In this document: one piece after another, positions 22,918 through 34,387 of the stretch | Position numbering within the stretch: the first letter of the stretch is position 1 | Layout of the letters: the number at the start of each line of letters is the position of its first letter | From: Phoenix dactylifera | Lineage: Eukaryota; Streptophyta; Magnoliopsida; Arecales; Arecaceae | Assembly (NCBI RefSeq): GCF_009389715.1 | Contig: NC_052404.1 | Coordinates: forward strand, 2,844,738-2,908,737 | Length of the DNA: 64,000 nucleotides | Direction of reading: 5' to 3' | Translations under genes and position numbers: made by a program | The notes under the pieces: generated by a model | Told to the model about the DNA's origin: nothing | What the model saw: only the letters and a program-made list of their open reading frames with translations | The model's database searches: none

Positions 22918-24017
22918 CGGTCCTTTTTTGTTCTCATAAGCTCAGATGACATGTATATATGTCCAGGTTAGAACAAATTTAAGATCAAATCATAGCTTTG
23001 GAGAGAGGAACGAGGTAACTTGTGGTGGAAATGCCTTAAAATTCTATGCAGCAGTACGTTTGAGAATTGCAAGACATGGCTTACTCCACACTGAAGATAA
23101 GGTATCCTCTACAAACTTGCATGTCTCAAACTCAATTTATCTTCCTACCTCTGCTGAAAAAACTTCAACCTTCTATAATTTAATAGTAGAATATTTTTGG
23201 AACCATAAGTGTCAGATCGGATTTAATTTTATGGTAGATCTAAGATATTTTCACTGTGAAGTGGAAAAAAAATAGGATAAATGAGGTTATGTATTGAAAG
23301 GGGAAAAATAGTTTTCTCTAGCTTTGTTTTCTAAAGCCCCACTATGATCTCCTATCGTAATCATTTAATGTTGTTATAAATCATGAACAACGACTACCAG
23401 TTGTTTGACTAGTCAAAATTAAGACATTGCAATTCATCCATTTTAAGAGAATTGTATGATTTTATAAAGCAGCTTAATTTGTGTGTAGTCAGATTAAGTA
23501 CAATTATTAAAACAAGACGGCCTAGTAAAGCATGCTATTACACATTGTATGTTTCCATTCAATCAAAAGGACTTGAGTTTATAACATCCCTTTAGAATCC
23601 GTGACATATAGCAGCGGCAGTGTAATTGTTTCCTTCTTTTAGTGTGTTTCACTAAATTAATAAATGTAGTTCATGCTTATCTAGCTTACAAGTTCTCTTT
23701 TTATCTTAAAACAACTTTCTCTGTTTTAGATCACCGGCATTGGCATATTAGTGCAAGTCATGAAAAATAAACTAGCACCTGCAATGAAGCAAGCTAGTCT
23801 GGATTTAGGATTTGGCAGAGGCATTTGTTATGAAGCCGAGGTCTTGGAGATGGCTTCTAAGCATGGACTTGTTTTGAGAGAAGGAAATGGATACTGGATA
23901 GAAGGAGAGTTTCTCAAGGACCGGCAAGAAGCTGAACTATTTCTAGAGAAAAATAATGCTGTAGTAGATGAGTTTGTTCATACATTGAGAAGCCGATTGT
24001 TTCGGATAGCTGCATGA
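12433..24017 (+). CDS. RECA3: Mitochondrial RecA homologue, RECA3-like
   Basis: Strand-exchange recombinase; plant RECA3 acts in mitochondria and suppresses rearrangement across short and intermediate DNA repeats. Exons: 12433-12546, 13063-13123, 16258-16478, 18166-18253, 19395-19567, 20849-21013, 22967-23101, 23730-24017 (1,245 nt, 414 residues). The start ATG opens an Arg/Ser/Leu-rich leader ([17 protein letters not shown]), typical of a mitochondrial presequence. Core motifs: [12 protein letters not shown], Walker [18 protein letters not shown] (retains the catalytic Glu of RecA), Walker B VVVVDSVAAL, FINQ, and [15 protein letters not shown]. The wording ([21 protein letters not shown]) fits RECA3 better than the plastid RECA1. 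Odd point: the segment RFMTQA occurs twice in tandem, from a perfect 18-bp DNA duplication at 20916-20951. The introns are unusually large (up to 3.1 kb). Confidence 0.93.
12547..16257 (+). other. RECA3 introns 1 and 2
   Basis: Intron 1 runs 12547-13062 and intron 2 runs 13124-16257, separated by a 61-nt exon encoding [19 protein letters not shown], still part of the targeting leader. The 3.1-kb intron 2 is AT-rich. I see no coding sequence, RNA gene or clear transposon in it. Confidence 0.7.
17400..17668 (+). mobile_element. 5'-truncated LINE 3' end (RTE-like) in RECA3 intron 3
   Basis: A purine-rich segment ends with words of the form CAACCCCAACTAGTCTGGGA followed by TTAAGGCTTAGATGAGTTGAA. 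Plant RTE-type LINEs commonly end with an ACCCCA...GGGATAAGGCTT tail followed by short TTG repeats. The upstream 200 bp read like a decayed reverse-transcriptase C-terminus (AGAGGACGGC, TAAGCAATGTAGG) with stops. Class assignment rests on the 3' end alone. Confidence 0.5.
20916..20951 (+). repeat. Perfect 18-bp tandem duplication inside RECA3 exon 6
   Basis: Two identical copies of CACGATTCATGACCCAAG, in frame, coding [16 protein letters not shown] where RecA proteins normally have one R-x-M-x-Q-A-x-R-K helix. The duplication adds exactly six residues and leaves the reading frame intact. Confidence 0.95.
21014..22966 (+). other. RECA3 intron 6 (1.95 kb)
   Basis: AT-rich intron between the FINQ exon and the exon coding VRTNLRSN. 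It contains a short tRNA-promoter-like segment (TAGCTCAGTTGG at about 21264, then GGTGCAATCC) that is too short to be a tRNA, and the C29 run near its 3' end. No coding sequence was seen. Confidence 0.65.
22886..22914 (+). repeat. Poly-C run of 29 bases near a RECA3 splice acceptor
   Basis: An uninterrupted C29 tract followed by TCCC, about 52 bases upstream of the acceptor AG at 22966. On the other strand it is a G29 tract able to form G-quadruplex. The length may be imprecise in the assembly, since homopolymers of this size are prone to error. Confidence 0.85.
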
Positions 24018-24426
24018 ATTGCCTGATGCACAAAAGCTGGGATCAGGAGATGATTTTAAAGTTCTATACAAAAGAAACAATGTACCCTCAATCTTGAACA
24101 AAATGACTATTCAATGTCACGAGGAAAAATTTGAGGGTAAAACTGGCAAATGGTCACAAGTTTCAACCAGAAGCTAGCCTGAATCCATCCCAGGCGCCCA
24201 TAGAAAGTGGCAGTTGCTACAAGCAGACATTCACAAAGTTTCAGAATCTGTTAAGGGTTGATTCACCCTAAGATCCAAAGACGTGAGAAATTAAGATGCC
24301 TGCCATGTTTTAGGTTCTGTCATATGGCCAGAAATTGATTAGTGAGGTCGTGCGTGGATATACTGTAGGATTTCCTTCTGACATCTGACCTTCATGTTTT
24401 ATTTATGCTGATGCTTTCATGCATGT

Positions 24427-24698
24427 ATTTTATCTACCTATAAATTGAGTGTATTAATGCTGACATGCTCGGAGTATTCAGTTACTTGACGATCTTCTGT
24501 TTCCAGCTTATAACAATGCTGCTGAGTTTTGTATGCACACTACCTTTAGAGTTCGTTATGCTAATACCTTTTTCTATGTATTTCCTGTATCTAAAACTTG
24601 AGTACATTTAAGCTGACTTGCTTGGAGTATTCAAGTATTTGAAAATCTGTTGCTCCAACTTGTAACAATGCTGCTGAACATTGTACGTATACACCTTT
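24427..24698 (+). repeat. Diverged tandem duplication downstream of RECA3
   Basis: Two direct copies with a period of about 152 bp. Each contains GCTGAC(A/T)TGCT(C/T)GGAGTATTCA and later AACAATGCTGCTGA (at about 24513 and 24664). It lies 400-680 bp past the stop codon, so it may be in the 3' UTR or just beyond it. Confidence 0.7.
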
Positions 24699-26839
24699 TA
24701 TTTATCCGCTTGTCTGAGTCTTCTGAAACAACTGGTTACAAGGTTATGTCTGGAACTTCCCCAAGATTTTTGAATTGGGTTCGCCATTTTTTCTTTTCAG
24801 GCAGGCATCCTATTCTGCCCGAATGTGAATGGCATCGTTTAAGTTCCTTAAAATCTTTTTCTTTTCTCATATGTCAGCTCACAGAACCTTGTTGTTAAAT
24901 AACAAGGTTTATTTTTGCAGTTAGCAGTAGTTTTATCTGTCATAATTTGTACTTCGAAAACCCATATAACCACGAACACTTGTTAAACCGAGCAATTCCC
25001 AGAAGTAGGTGGCATTCGGGGCAAAAAGAATTTCTTATCATTTCCATCAGTCACCAGTGAATTAGGAGTCAGAAAATAAAACTTCTGGGAAGGTTGGCTA
25101 GAGATTTCCTATAAAAACACCAGCCCTATTAGTTCATAGCAAGAATGGTTAAAGTTTGGTTTCTATCATTTTTATTTACATGATGCTCCACTGGAAGGAT
25201 AACTCTTGTTGGTGGAATTGGCTATCCAACATAAATATCTATCTAGTGGCCCCTTTGGAGCCAAAGGTCGTCCTTTTCGTATACGTTACGGTCAGCTCGA
25301 GCACGGCCCCAAGGAATTCCAACTTCCACGTTCTAGCGAGTCTTCTGGGGCTTCTTTATTGGTGTTAGGTAGTATTCGTTTTCTGGTGTAGTTGAATTTG
25401 CACCATATTCCCTGATGCTCCACAGCCAATCCCAGGGCATTCAAGGATTCAACTCGCGTGCATGGGGACACGCGTGCGCATGCATAAACGCATGCACGTA
25501 AATTTCTCAACGCTGCATGGTTATTCTTCCCCAGCTGTATCCCAATGCACTTGCACACCTAAAGCACATCACTACCAGCTAAGTTTATGTAATTTAATTC
25601 TTCCTCTCAAATTTTAATATTGAAGTTATAGGATATTATTTTGATTAGTGAACAAGGTCTTAATTAGGTTTTGCCCAGTTATTTCAAGAAGGGGATCCAG
25701 TTTGGCTTAATCTAGGGGTTGGCTTGGCTATTCATGTTAGGTTTTGATTGTGGACCACCAAAACAAAGTAGAAGTTTGAATGCATTAGCTGAATTTGATT
25801 TGGTGACTTGTTCCTCATGTGAACACGTTAAATGAGCCACTCAGCGAGCCAGGTCGAACTGTTCATGAATTGCCAAGGAAATTTGCAGTGCCTTGTGTGG
25901 AACTCTGACGGAAGGGCATTTATTTAAGCCCTTTTGGAAAGGCCTCTTTTGTGTAGAAATCTGTTCTCAATATCATAACTCTGATCTCCTAAGTTTGTCT
26001 CGGTCAGTAGATTTAGCTGAAAATTGAAGGCCTCAAAATAGACCAATTCGTGTCTCTCGACTCTTACCAGGGATGGTCGATCCACTGCGTAGGCTACTTT
26101 GAGTCGTAAAATGGCCATGGCTGGCCTGTCCTCCTTTCCAATCCTATGCATTTCGCTTGACAAATGTCCATCTTCTTGCCATTTCTCAATTTGAAGCCTA
26201 AACATGGCCTGAAAGTTTTTTGAGGTTTTTGTTTATCCTTAGAGATGAGAGAGAGTACTGGGGTTAGTTGTTCTAGAGCTTCTAATAGCAAGTTCCCTTA
26301 TGGAATAATATGTTGAATTCACCGGTCTCCTCATCATGGCTTCCTCTTTAGTGAAAAATTTCCAAGGCCATTTTGCTATTTTGAAAGTGATGCTAAGTTT
26401 AAATGTGCCTTATGGCCAACCGCACTAGGACTATACTATTAAATTCCAACTTAGATCTTTCAGCTTAATTTTTGACTATATTATTATTTGATTCCTGCAC
26501 ATGTATTTATTCTTGAATGGTTTAATAGTTTAATTTTCGATTTACCAAAAAATAAATAAAAAGCTAAGTTTAACTTTTTAAGAATTATAACACCAAGTCC
26601 TTCTTCCTCCATGTTTACATTAAGGGTTGTTCGTGGTTTACACTGTGTACATATGCATATAATTCTAGTGGCCCTGAATGTTTTTTTTTTTTTTTTGAAC
26701 TTTATTTTGATATTAGAAATTCTTGTCCAAATATTTACTTTGGTATCTATTTATAACTAAATGATAATATTCCTTCTCAAAAGAAATTAATTAATAATCT
26801 TGAGGATGTGCTGGTTTTTTTTACTTCCTAATGCCATAG

Positions 26840-27420
26840 TGTGGATTCATCATTCATATAAGTTGGTTTTTTGGTGAAAGCAAAGGTGGAATGAACCTAG
26901 ATGGGTGATGCCAGGTATCATTTGGTCAATTCCTTCTATAACCGTATTCTCAAAGATTATTAAAAAAAAAAAATGCCTTCTAACGTCTAGTGCATGGAGA
27001 ACCAATGAGGTGAGATAACAAAATAACAATCCGGTATGGAACAAAAGATCAAGAAGTTTTCCTTTGACATTATAATAGTTCAGGACCAGGATTCTGTGAA
27101 TAGAGAAAGAATCAAACTCGAGAGACATGCTTCTTTCATGATTCAAAGTCCATACCATACCACAGGTCATATTTAATTTATTCACAAAAGAAGCTAAATT
27201 CGGAAACAGATTATTGAGAATTTTTGATGACAATTACATACCACAGTGACAACCCAGCAGGAAGCAAATAGAAAATGTCAAGCCAGGATTTTTTGGTGCA
27301 AAACTGATTCAAGCTAAAGGGTAGCATAGGTTTCAAGATCCATGGTTGAAAAAAAGGGAGCAAACACAAGGATTTTGGAGTCAGATAAAGCATGGGGTGG
27401 GCAGAGGACTAGTTCAAATT
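26840..27420 (+). mobile_element. Degenerate LINE fragment (reverse-transcriptase C-terminal part)
   Basis: Broken frames on the plus strand give short matches to the region following the reverse transcriptase in plant L1-like LINEs: an ESKGGMNL-like word near 26875, a NYIPQ word near 27235, and FFGAKLIQAKG then FQDPWLKK near 27290-27355. The DPWL word with surrounding basic residues is characteristic. Several stops and shifts make it a dead fragment. The call rests on short motifs only. Confidence 0.35.
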
Positions 27421-28432
27421 GGCCAAAAAAAAAAAAGGAAAAAGGAAAAATGTGCATTTAATTCTTGGGGCACATTCATATACTATTTTTATCTCTCTAT
27501 ATAGGTGCTTGTGAACATGTGCCGTCATTAGTCAAAGCTATATAACCTTTTTCAACTTTTCCCTCAAGCATTATTAATGTTCTTGATTATTCTTGTTTTC
27601 TTGGATATTATTTTGTTGTTCTGTTCCGTATATCAATTGTATATCCCAAATTCTAGGATTATAAAGCATGTTAGTACTGCTAATTGTTGAGAAATTGCAT
27701 CACAATGTAACAACATGGGACCTTTTAAATTTTGTAGACTGTTATGAAACTTGTGATTTTATCAAATCTTTGTATTCTAATAGAATGTATTCATTAGAAT
27801 ATAATATTAAATATTTATTTTTGTTTAGCTTTTTTTTAGATAAGTTGCAATTCAATCAGTATTATAATAGAATGGACAAAAGTTGGATAAATAAGTCTAG
27901 ATCCAACAAAGAATATTTGAGTGGAGTTCATAACTTTTATTAATTTTCATTTTAAGAAAGCTAAGATGAACGGAAAGATTTTATGTCCATATCGAAAATG
28001 TATAAATTTTTTTTCTCTCACTCAAAAAATTGTTGAAGAATATTTAGTGTGGAATGATTTTCTAAAGAGTTATACTGAGTGAGCATTTCATGGAGAGTCC
28101 ACATTGCCGTCTCTTTATAACCAACCCTCCTATATAGAACATACTTTTAGTTTTGGATCTAGTAATGCATATATTTAATTTTGTAGGAGAAGATGATCTA
28201 GCCATCATCCGTAGAAACCTTCAAGACAAGAAGATATGGACAAATACAAAGAAAAAGGTCTACTATTCCATGGAAAAATTTAAAGCTAACATGGGACCAA
28301 CCATGATAGACGGACTGATTGATTGGTCGTCGGACGACTTAGACTTGGTCCAGTTTGCCATTACAATGGTGGAGCTGAAATTTCCACGGAAAATGTACCA
28401 AAAGAACGGAGCAATTAATAGTCCCGAAGCCT

Positions 28433-28440
28433 CTATATAA
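28433..28440 (+). promoter_or_regulatory. TATA box of the beta-1,3-glucanase gene
   Basis: CTATATAA lies 76 bases before the initiator ATG at 28516, leaving room for a leader of roughly 40-45 bases. This is a normal plant core-promoter layout. It overlaps the end of the spurious ORF at 28153-28440. Confidence 0.65.
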
Positions 28441-28515
28441 GGAGGTATCTGTACATCCATGACGGATCTAAGGAGTTATAGTTCTAGTGAAACATTGTCT
28501 GCTAGAGCTATATTC

Positions 28516-31028
<2,513 letters not shown>

Positions 31029-31085
31029 AAAGATAATAGAGGGGCAACAGACATATTATCTATATATTGAAGATTGTCATCTGAA

Positions 31086-31091
31086 ATAAAC
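31086..31091 (+). terminator. Candidate polyadenylation signal of the glucanase gene
   Basis: AATAAA 58 bases after the stop codon; a second AATAAA lies near 31180. Both are at plausible positions for a plant 3' UTR. Confidence 0.45.
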
Positions 31092-31269
31092 CATTAGAAG
31101 GAATGGACATTTTGTCCCCCTATTTTATACTACATGTATTGGAAAAATTCCAAGTTATAATAGTACTTATGTTGCTCAAATAAAAATTATAAGAAGTATA
31201 GCATGCCATGTCATGAATTTCAAATGGAATGGACTCTCCTCTCTTGTTCTTTTTCTCTTCTTTTTTTTT

Positions 31270-32095
31270 CGCATCGGCTGCTCATACTGCTCTAGCATAA
31301 GCACAACTGGCTACATCATAAGCAAGAAGACTACATAAAACAGAAGAAAATAAAGACTGCTGGGTCCAGAGGAACTCTCCCAAATGGTGAGCAACAAATG
31401 AGGTGACCCAGTCAGCAGCCTGGTTCGCCTTCTGGAGGACATGCCTGACCTGAAAAGCCCGGCACTTTCGTAACATCCGTCGAATGTCACTCAGAAGCGA
31501 CTGCTCTACTTCCTCCCGCCCCTTCTTCCGAATGTGCACAATCAACGAGGCTGAGTCCCTCTGCAGAATGATGCAACCAGCCTGCTGAATATATTTCGTA
31601 TAGAAAAGCCCATCACATCCTGCCCCGAGCTCTCCACAAAAGCCGAGGCTTCGAAGGACTAACACCCTCCCACAGCAATCAGCCTGGCTTCACGATTTTT
31701 GATCACAAAAGTCGCTTCCGCCCAACCGCCACCGGCGGGCAAGCTCCCATCGAAATTCACCTTTAGATGGTCTCGGGTGGGGGCTTGCAAGAAACAAGAA
31801 CAAACCTGGGCGCTATGGTAGCAAAGAGAAGGTTCCAGATATTCCTAGCCATCACAGATGAATCAGACTTCACAGAATCAATGACCTCTACTGCCTAATG
31901 GAGAGCCCGCTTAATAACAAATCTCAAGAAAGCTCTCTTATTCTTAAAGACTCTGAGGTTTCTATCCAGCCAGATAGACAACAACAATGCCTTATTATAC
32001 GGTACTCAGCGATCGTATAACAATCTCACATGCCGTAGAAAGTCCCCCCACCAAGTCCCCCACCGCAAAACTAGGTCCCGGCTAAAGAACTCTCC
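31270..32095 (-). mobile_element. Degenerate L1-like LINE: linker and RNase H domain
   Basis: Read on the minus strand. From 32070 downward, conceptual frames give WWGDFLRHVRLLYDR, then IWLDRNLRVFKNKRAF, then after about 250 bp VNFDGSLPAGGGWAEATF-like words. At 31665-31282 an open frame has CIILQRDSASLIVHI, then FQVRHVLQKANQAADWV. These are the linker, RNase H active-site strand and C-terminal helix of the RNase H domain (RVT_3) that ends plant LINE ORF2. Stops interrupt it. A T-tract at about 31260-31270 on the plus strand fits its poly-A tail. It fills almost the whole gap between the glucanase and PPR genes. Confidence 0.72.
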
Positions 32096-32206
32096 TTAAT
32101 GGATTGCTTTCTTCTGAAGCCGCATCAAAATTAAACTTTTAAAACGCCCAAAGCCGAAACCGGGGAAGACCAGAGAACAGGCGGCGGCAGCGACCAAAAC
32201 CCCGAG

Positions 32207-34387
32207 ATGCCGCCCGCAACCCCTGGCCCCCCCGCGGCCGCCCCACGGAAGTACTACTTTTTCTACGGCCACCGCAAGCCCTCCCAGAACCGCCCCGTTG
32301 TCCGCGGCGGCTTCTTCTCCAACCGCAAAACCCTCCCCCCCTCCTCCGCCACCGCCACCGCCCCTGTCCCCGCCCCGCCACCCGCCGCCGTCGACTTCCG
32401 CGACTGGGATCCCGACCGCCCCTCCTCCCCCGCGGTGGCGACTCCCCCCTCCCTCGCCGCCACCGACCGCCGCCTCTGCCCGCTGGCCCGCTACATCCTC
32501 GACTCCCTCCGCCGACACCGCCGCTGGTGCCCCCCAATACTCTCCGATCTCCGCAAGCTCCGCCGCGTCCCCCCCGACCTCGTAGCCGAGGTCCTCCGCG
32601 CACGCCCCCTGCTCGACCCCGCCATTTCCACCCGATTCTTCCACTGGGCCGGCAGCCAGAAGGGCTTCCGCCATACCTTCGCCTCCTACAACGCCCTTGC
32701 CTACGCCCTCAATGCCGCCCGCCTCTTCCGCGTCGCCGACCAGATCCCGGAGCTCATGGACTCCCAGGGGCAGCCCCCCTCCGAGAAGCAGCTCGAGATC
32801 CTCGTCCGGTTGCACGCCGATGCCGGCCGCGGCCTCCGGATCTTCCACATCTATCAAAAAATGAGAAGTAAATTCGGCGTCAAGCCCCGAATTTTCTTGT
32901 ACAATCGAATTTTGGACGCACTTATCCGCACCGGCCACCTCGACCTTGCCCTCTTGGTCTATGACGACCTCCGGGCTGACGGTCTCAAGGAGGAGGCTAT
33001 CACCTTCACCATTCTTGCCAAGGGACTGTGCAGGGCAGGGAGAATTGATCAGCTTCTTGAGATTTTGGACCGAATGCGGCAGGAGCTGTGCCGGCCAGAT
33101 GTTTTTGTATACACGGCGATGGTAAAGGCGCTGGCTTTGGAGGGGAATCTGGCTGGATGCTTGAGGGTATGGGAGGAGATGAAAAAGGATAGGGTGGAGG
33201 CCGATGTGATGGCGTATAAGACGCTTGTTTCAGGGCTGTGCAAGGCAGGGAAGGTGGAGAAAGCTCGTGAATTATTTCAGGAGATGAAGATGAAGGGGTT
33301 CTTGATTGACCAGGCAGTGTATGGGTCGTTGGTCGATGGGTGTGTGGCAGAGGGGAAGGTTGGGGATGGTTGTCAGCTGTTGAAGGAGATGGTGGCGGAT
33401 GGGTACCGGGCTGATTTGGGGATATACAATTCATTGATTGAGGGTTTTTGTGGCATTGGGAGGGTGGATAAGGCTTATAAGCTCTTCAGAATTGCAGTTC
33501 AGGAGGGGCTCGTCCCAGGCTTTGAGAGTGTTACTCCATTACTGGCTTCTTATGCTGACGCTAATGACATGGATAAGTATTTTCACCTGGTTGATATGCT
33601 GGGCAAATTAGGTTTGCCGGTTATGGATCATCTCTCTAACTTTTTCACATTCTTTATAGAGAAGGGAGGAACGGAATTCAAGGCTTTGGAGATGTTCGAG
33701 GCTTTGAAAGGAAAAGGGTTTTGCAGTATTGAAATTTACAATATTCTTATTGCATGCCTTCACAAGATTAAGGAGAGAAAGAGGGCATTATTGTTGTTTG
33801 AGGAAATGAAGAATTCAAAAGACTTTAGTCCAGATTCTTGTTCTTATAGTCATATAATTCCTTGTTTAGTAGAGGAAGGAAATGTTAGAGAGGCATGCTC
33901 CTGTTTTAATTTGATGAAGGAAATGTCCTGGACACCTAATGTGGCAGCTTATTGCTCGCTTGTGGAAGGGCTCTGTAGGATTGGGGAAATCAATGCGGCT
34001 CTTTCACTTGTTAAGGATTGTCTGGGAAATGTGACAAGCGGGCCTATGGAATTCAAGTATGCTTTGACTGTTCTTAACGCCTGCAGATCAAAGAATCCAG
34101 AGAAAGTTGTAGAAATCTTGGACGAGATGATGGAACAAGGTTATCCTCTGGAGGATATTGTATATTGTGCTATCATCCATGGTTTCTGCAAGTACGCAAG
34201 TTCAGGAGAAGCAAGAAAGGTGTTTGCAGTTATGAGAGATCGCAAGATTCTTTCGGAGGTTAATTTTATTGTTTATGAGGAATTACTTAATGAGCATTTG
34301 AAGAAGATCACTGCTGGCTTGGTGGTCTCTGGTTTGAAGTTTTTCGGTCTTGAGTCAAAATTGAAGCTAACAAGCAATGAGGATTGA
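32207..34387 (+). CDS. P-class pentatricopeptide repeat protein, At4g20740-like
   Basis: Intronless, 726 residues. PPR proteins bind organelle RNA one base per repeat and act in RNA processing, stability or translation. The N-terminus (MPPATPGPPAAAPRKYYFF) and the YFFYGHRKPSQNRP word resemble Arabidopsis At4g20740, a gene of similar length; I recall this from memory and did not check it. From about residue 200 onward there are roughly a dozen 35-residue repeats, for example YNRILDALIRTGHLDLALLV, YTAMVKALALEGNLAGCLRV, YKTLVSGLCKAGKVEKAREL and YNSLIEGFCGIGRVDKAYKL. There is no E, DYW or SMR domain, so it is a pure P-class protein. The first 700 bases are very GC-rich and the last 1,000 are AT-rich. 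The start chosen is the first ATG of the frame; the ORF on the opposite strand (32096-32938) is a shadow. Confidence 0.93.
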   Translation: MPPATPGPPAAAPRKYYFFYGHRKPSQNRPVVRGGFFSNRKTLPPSSATATAPVPAPPPAAVDFRDWDPDRPSSPAVATPPSLAATDRRLCPLARYILDSLRRHRRWCPPILSDLRKLRRVPPDLVAEVLRARPLLDPAISTRFFHWAGSQKGFRHTFASYNALAYALNAARLFRVADQIPELMDSQGQPPSEKQLEILVRLHADAGRGLRIFHIYQKMRSKFGVKPRIFLYNRILDALIRTGHLDLALLVYDDLRADGLKEEAITFTILAKGLCRAGRIDQLLEILDRMRQELCRPDVFVYTAMVKALALEGNLAGCLRVWEEMKKDRVEADVMAYKTLVSGLCKAGKVEKARELFQEMKMKGFLIDQAVYGSLVDGCVAEGKVGDGCQLLKEMVADGYRADLGIYNSLIEGFCGIGRVDKAYKLFRIAVQEGLVPGFESVTPLLASYADANDMDKYFHLVDMLGKLGLPVMDHLSNFFTFFIEKGGTEFKALEMFEALKGKGFCSIEIYNILIACLHKIKERKRALLLFEEMKNSKDFSPDSCSYSHIIPCLVEEGNVREACSCFNLMKEMSWTPNVAAYCSLVEGLCRIGEINAALSLVKDCLGNVTSGPMEFKYALTVLNACRSKNPEKVVEILDEMMEQGYPLEDIVYCAIIHGFCKYASSGEARKVFAVMRDRKILSEVNFIVYEELLNEHLKKITAGLVVSGLKFFGLESKLKLTSNED

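Larger units (their letters stand above)
24018..28432. other. Intergenic region between RECA3 and the glucanase gene
   Basis: 4.4 kb. Apart from the duplication at 24427-24698 and a decayed LINE-like stretch at about 26840-27420, it is AT-rich DNA with only short random ORFs. An ORF at 28153-28440 ends inside the TATA box region of the next gene and is not considered a gene. Confidence 0.6.

Noticed and set aside
26850..27233. 127-codon minus-strand ORF
   Set aside because: The plus strand carries LINE-like motifs, so this open frame is probably its antisense.
28153..28440. 95-codon ORF upstream of the glucanase gene
   Set aside because: It matches no family, and its end overlaps the TATA box at 28433. 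It is more likely chance ORF in promoter DNA.
32096..32938. 280-codon minus-strand ORF, Gly/Val-rich
   Set aside because: It is the antisense shadow of the GC-rich PPR N-terminus.
33006..33434. 142-codon minus-strand ORF, Pro/Ser-rich
   Set aside because: It is antisense to PPR repeats and has no domain.
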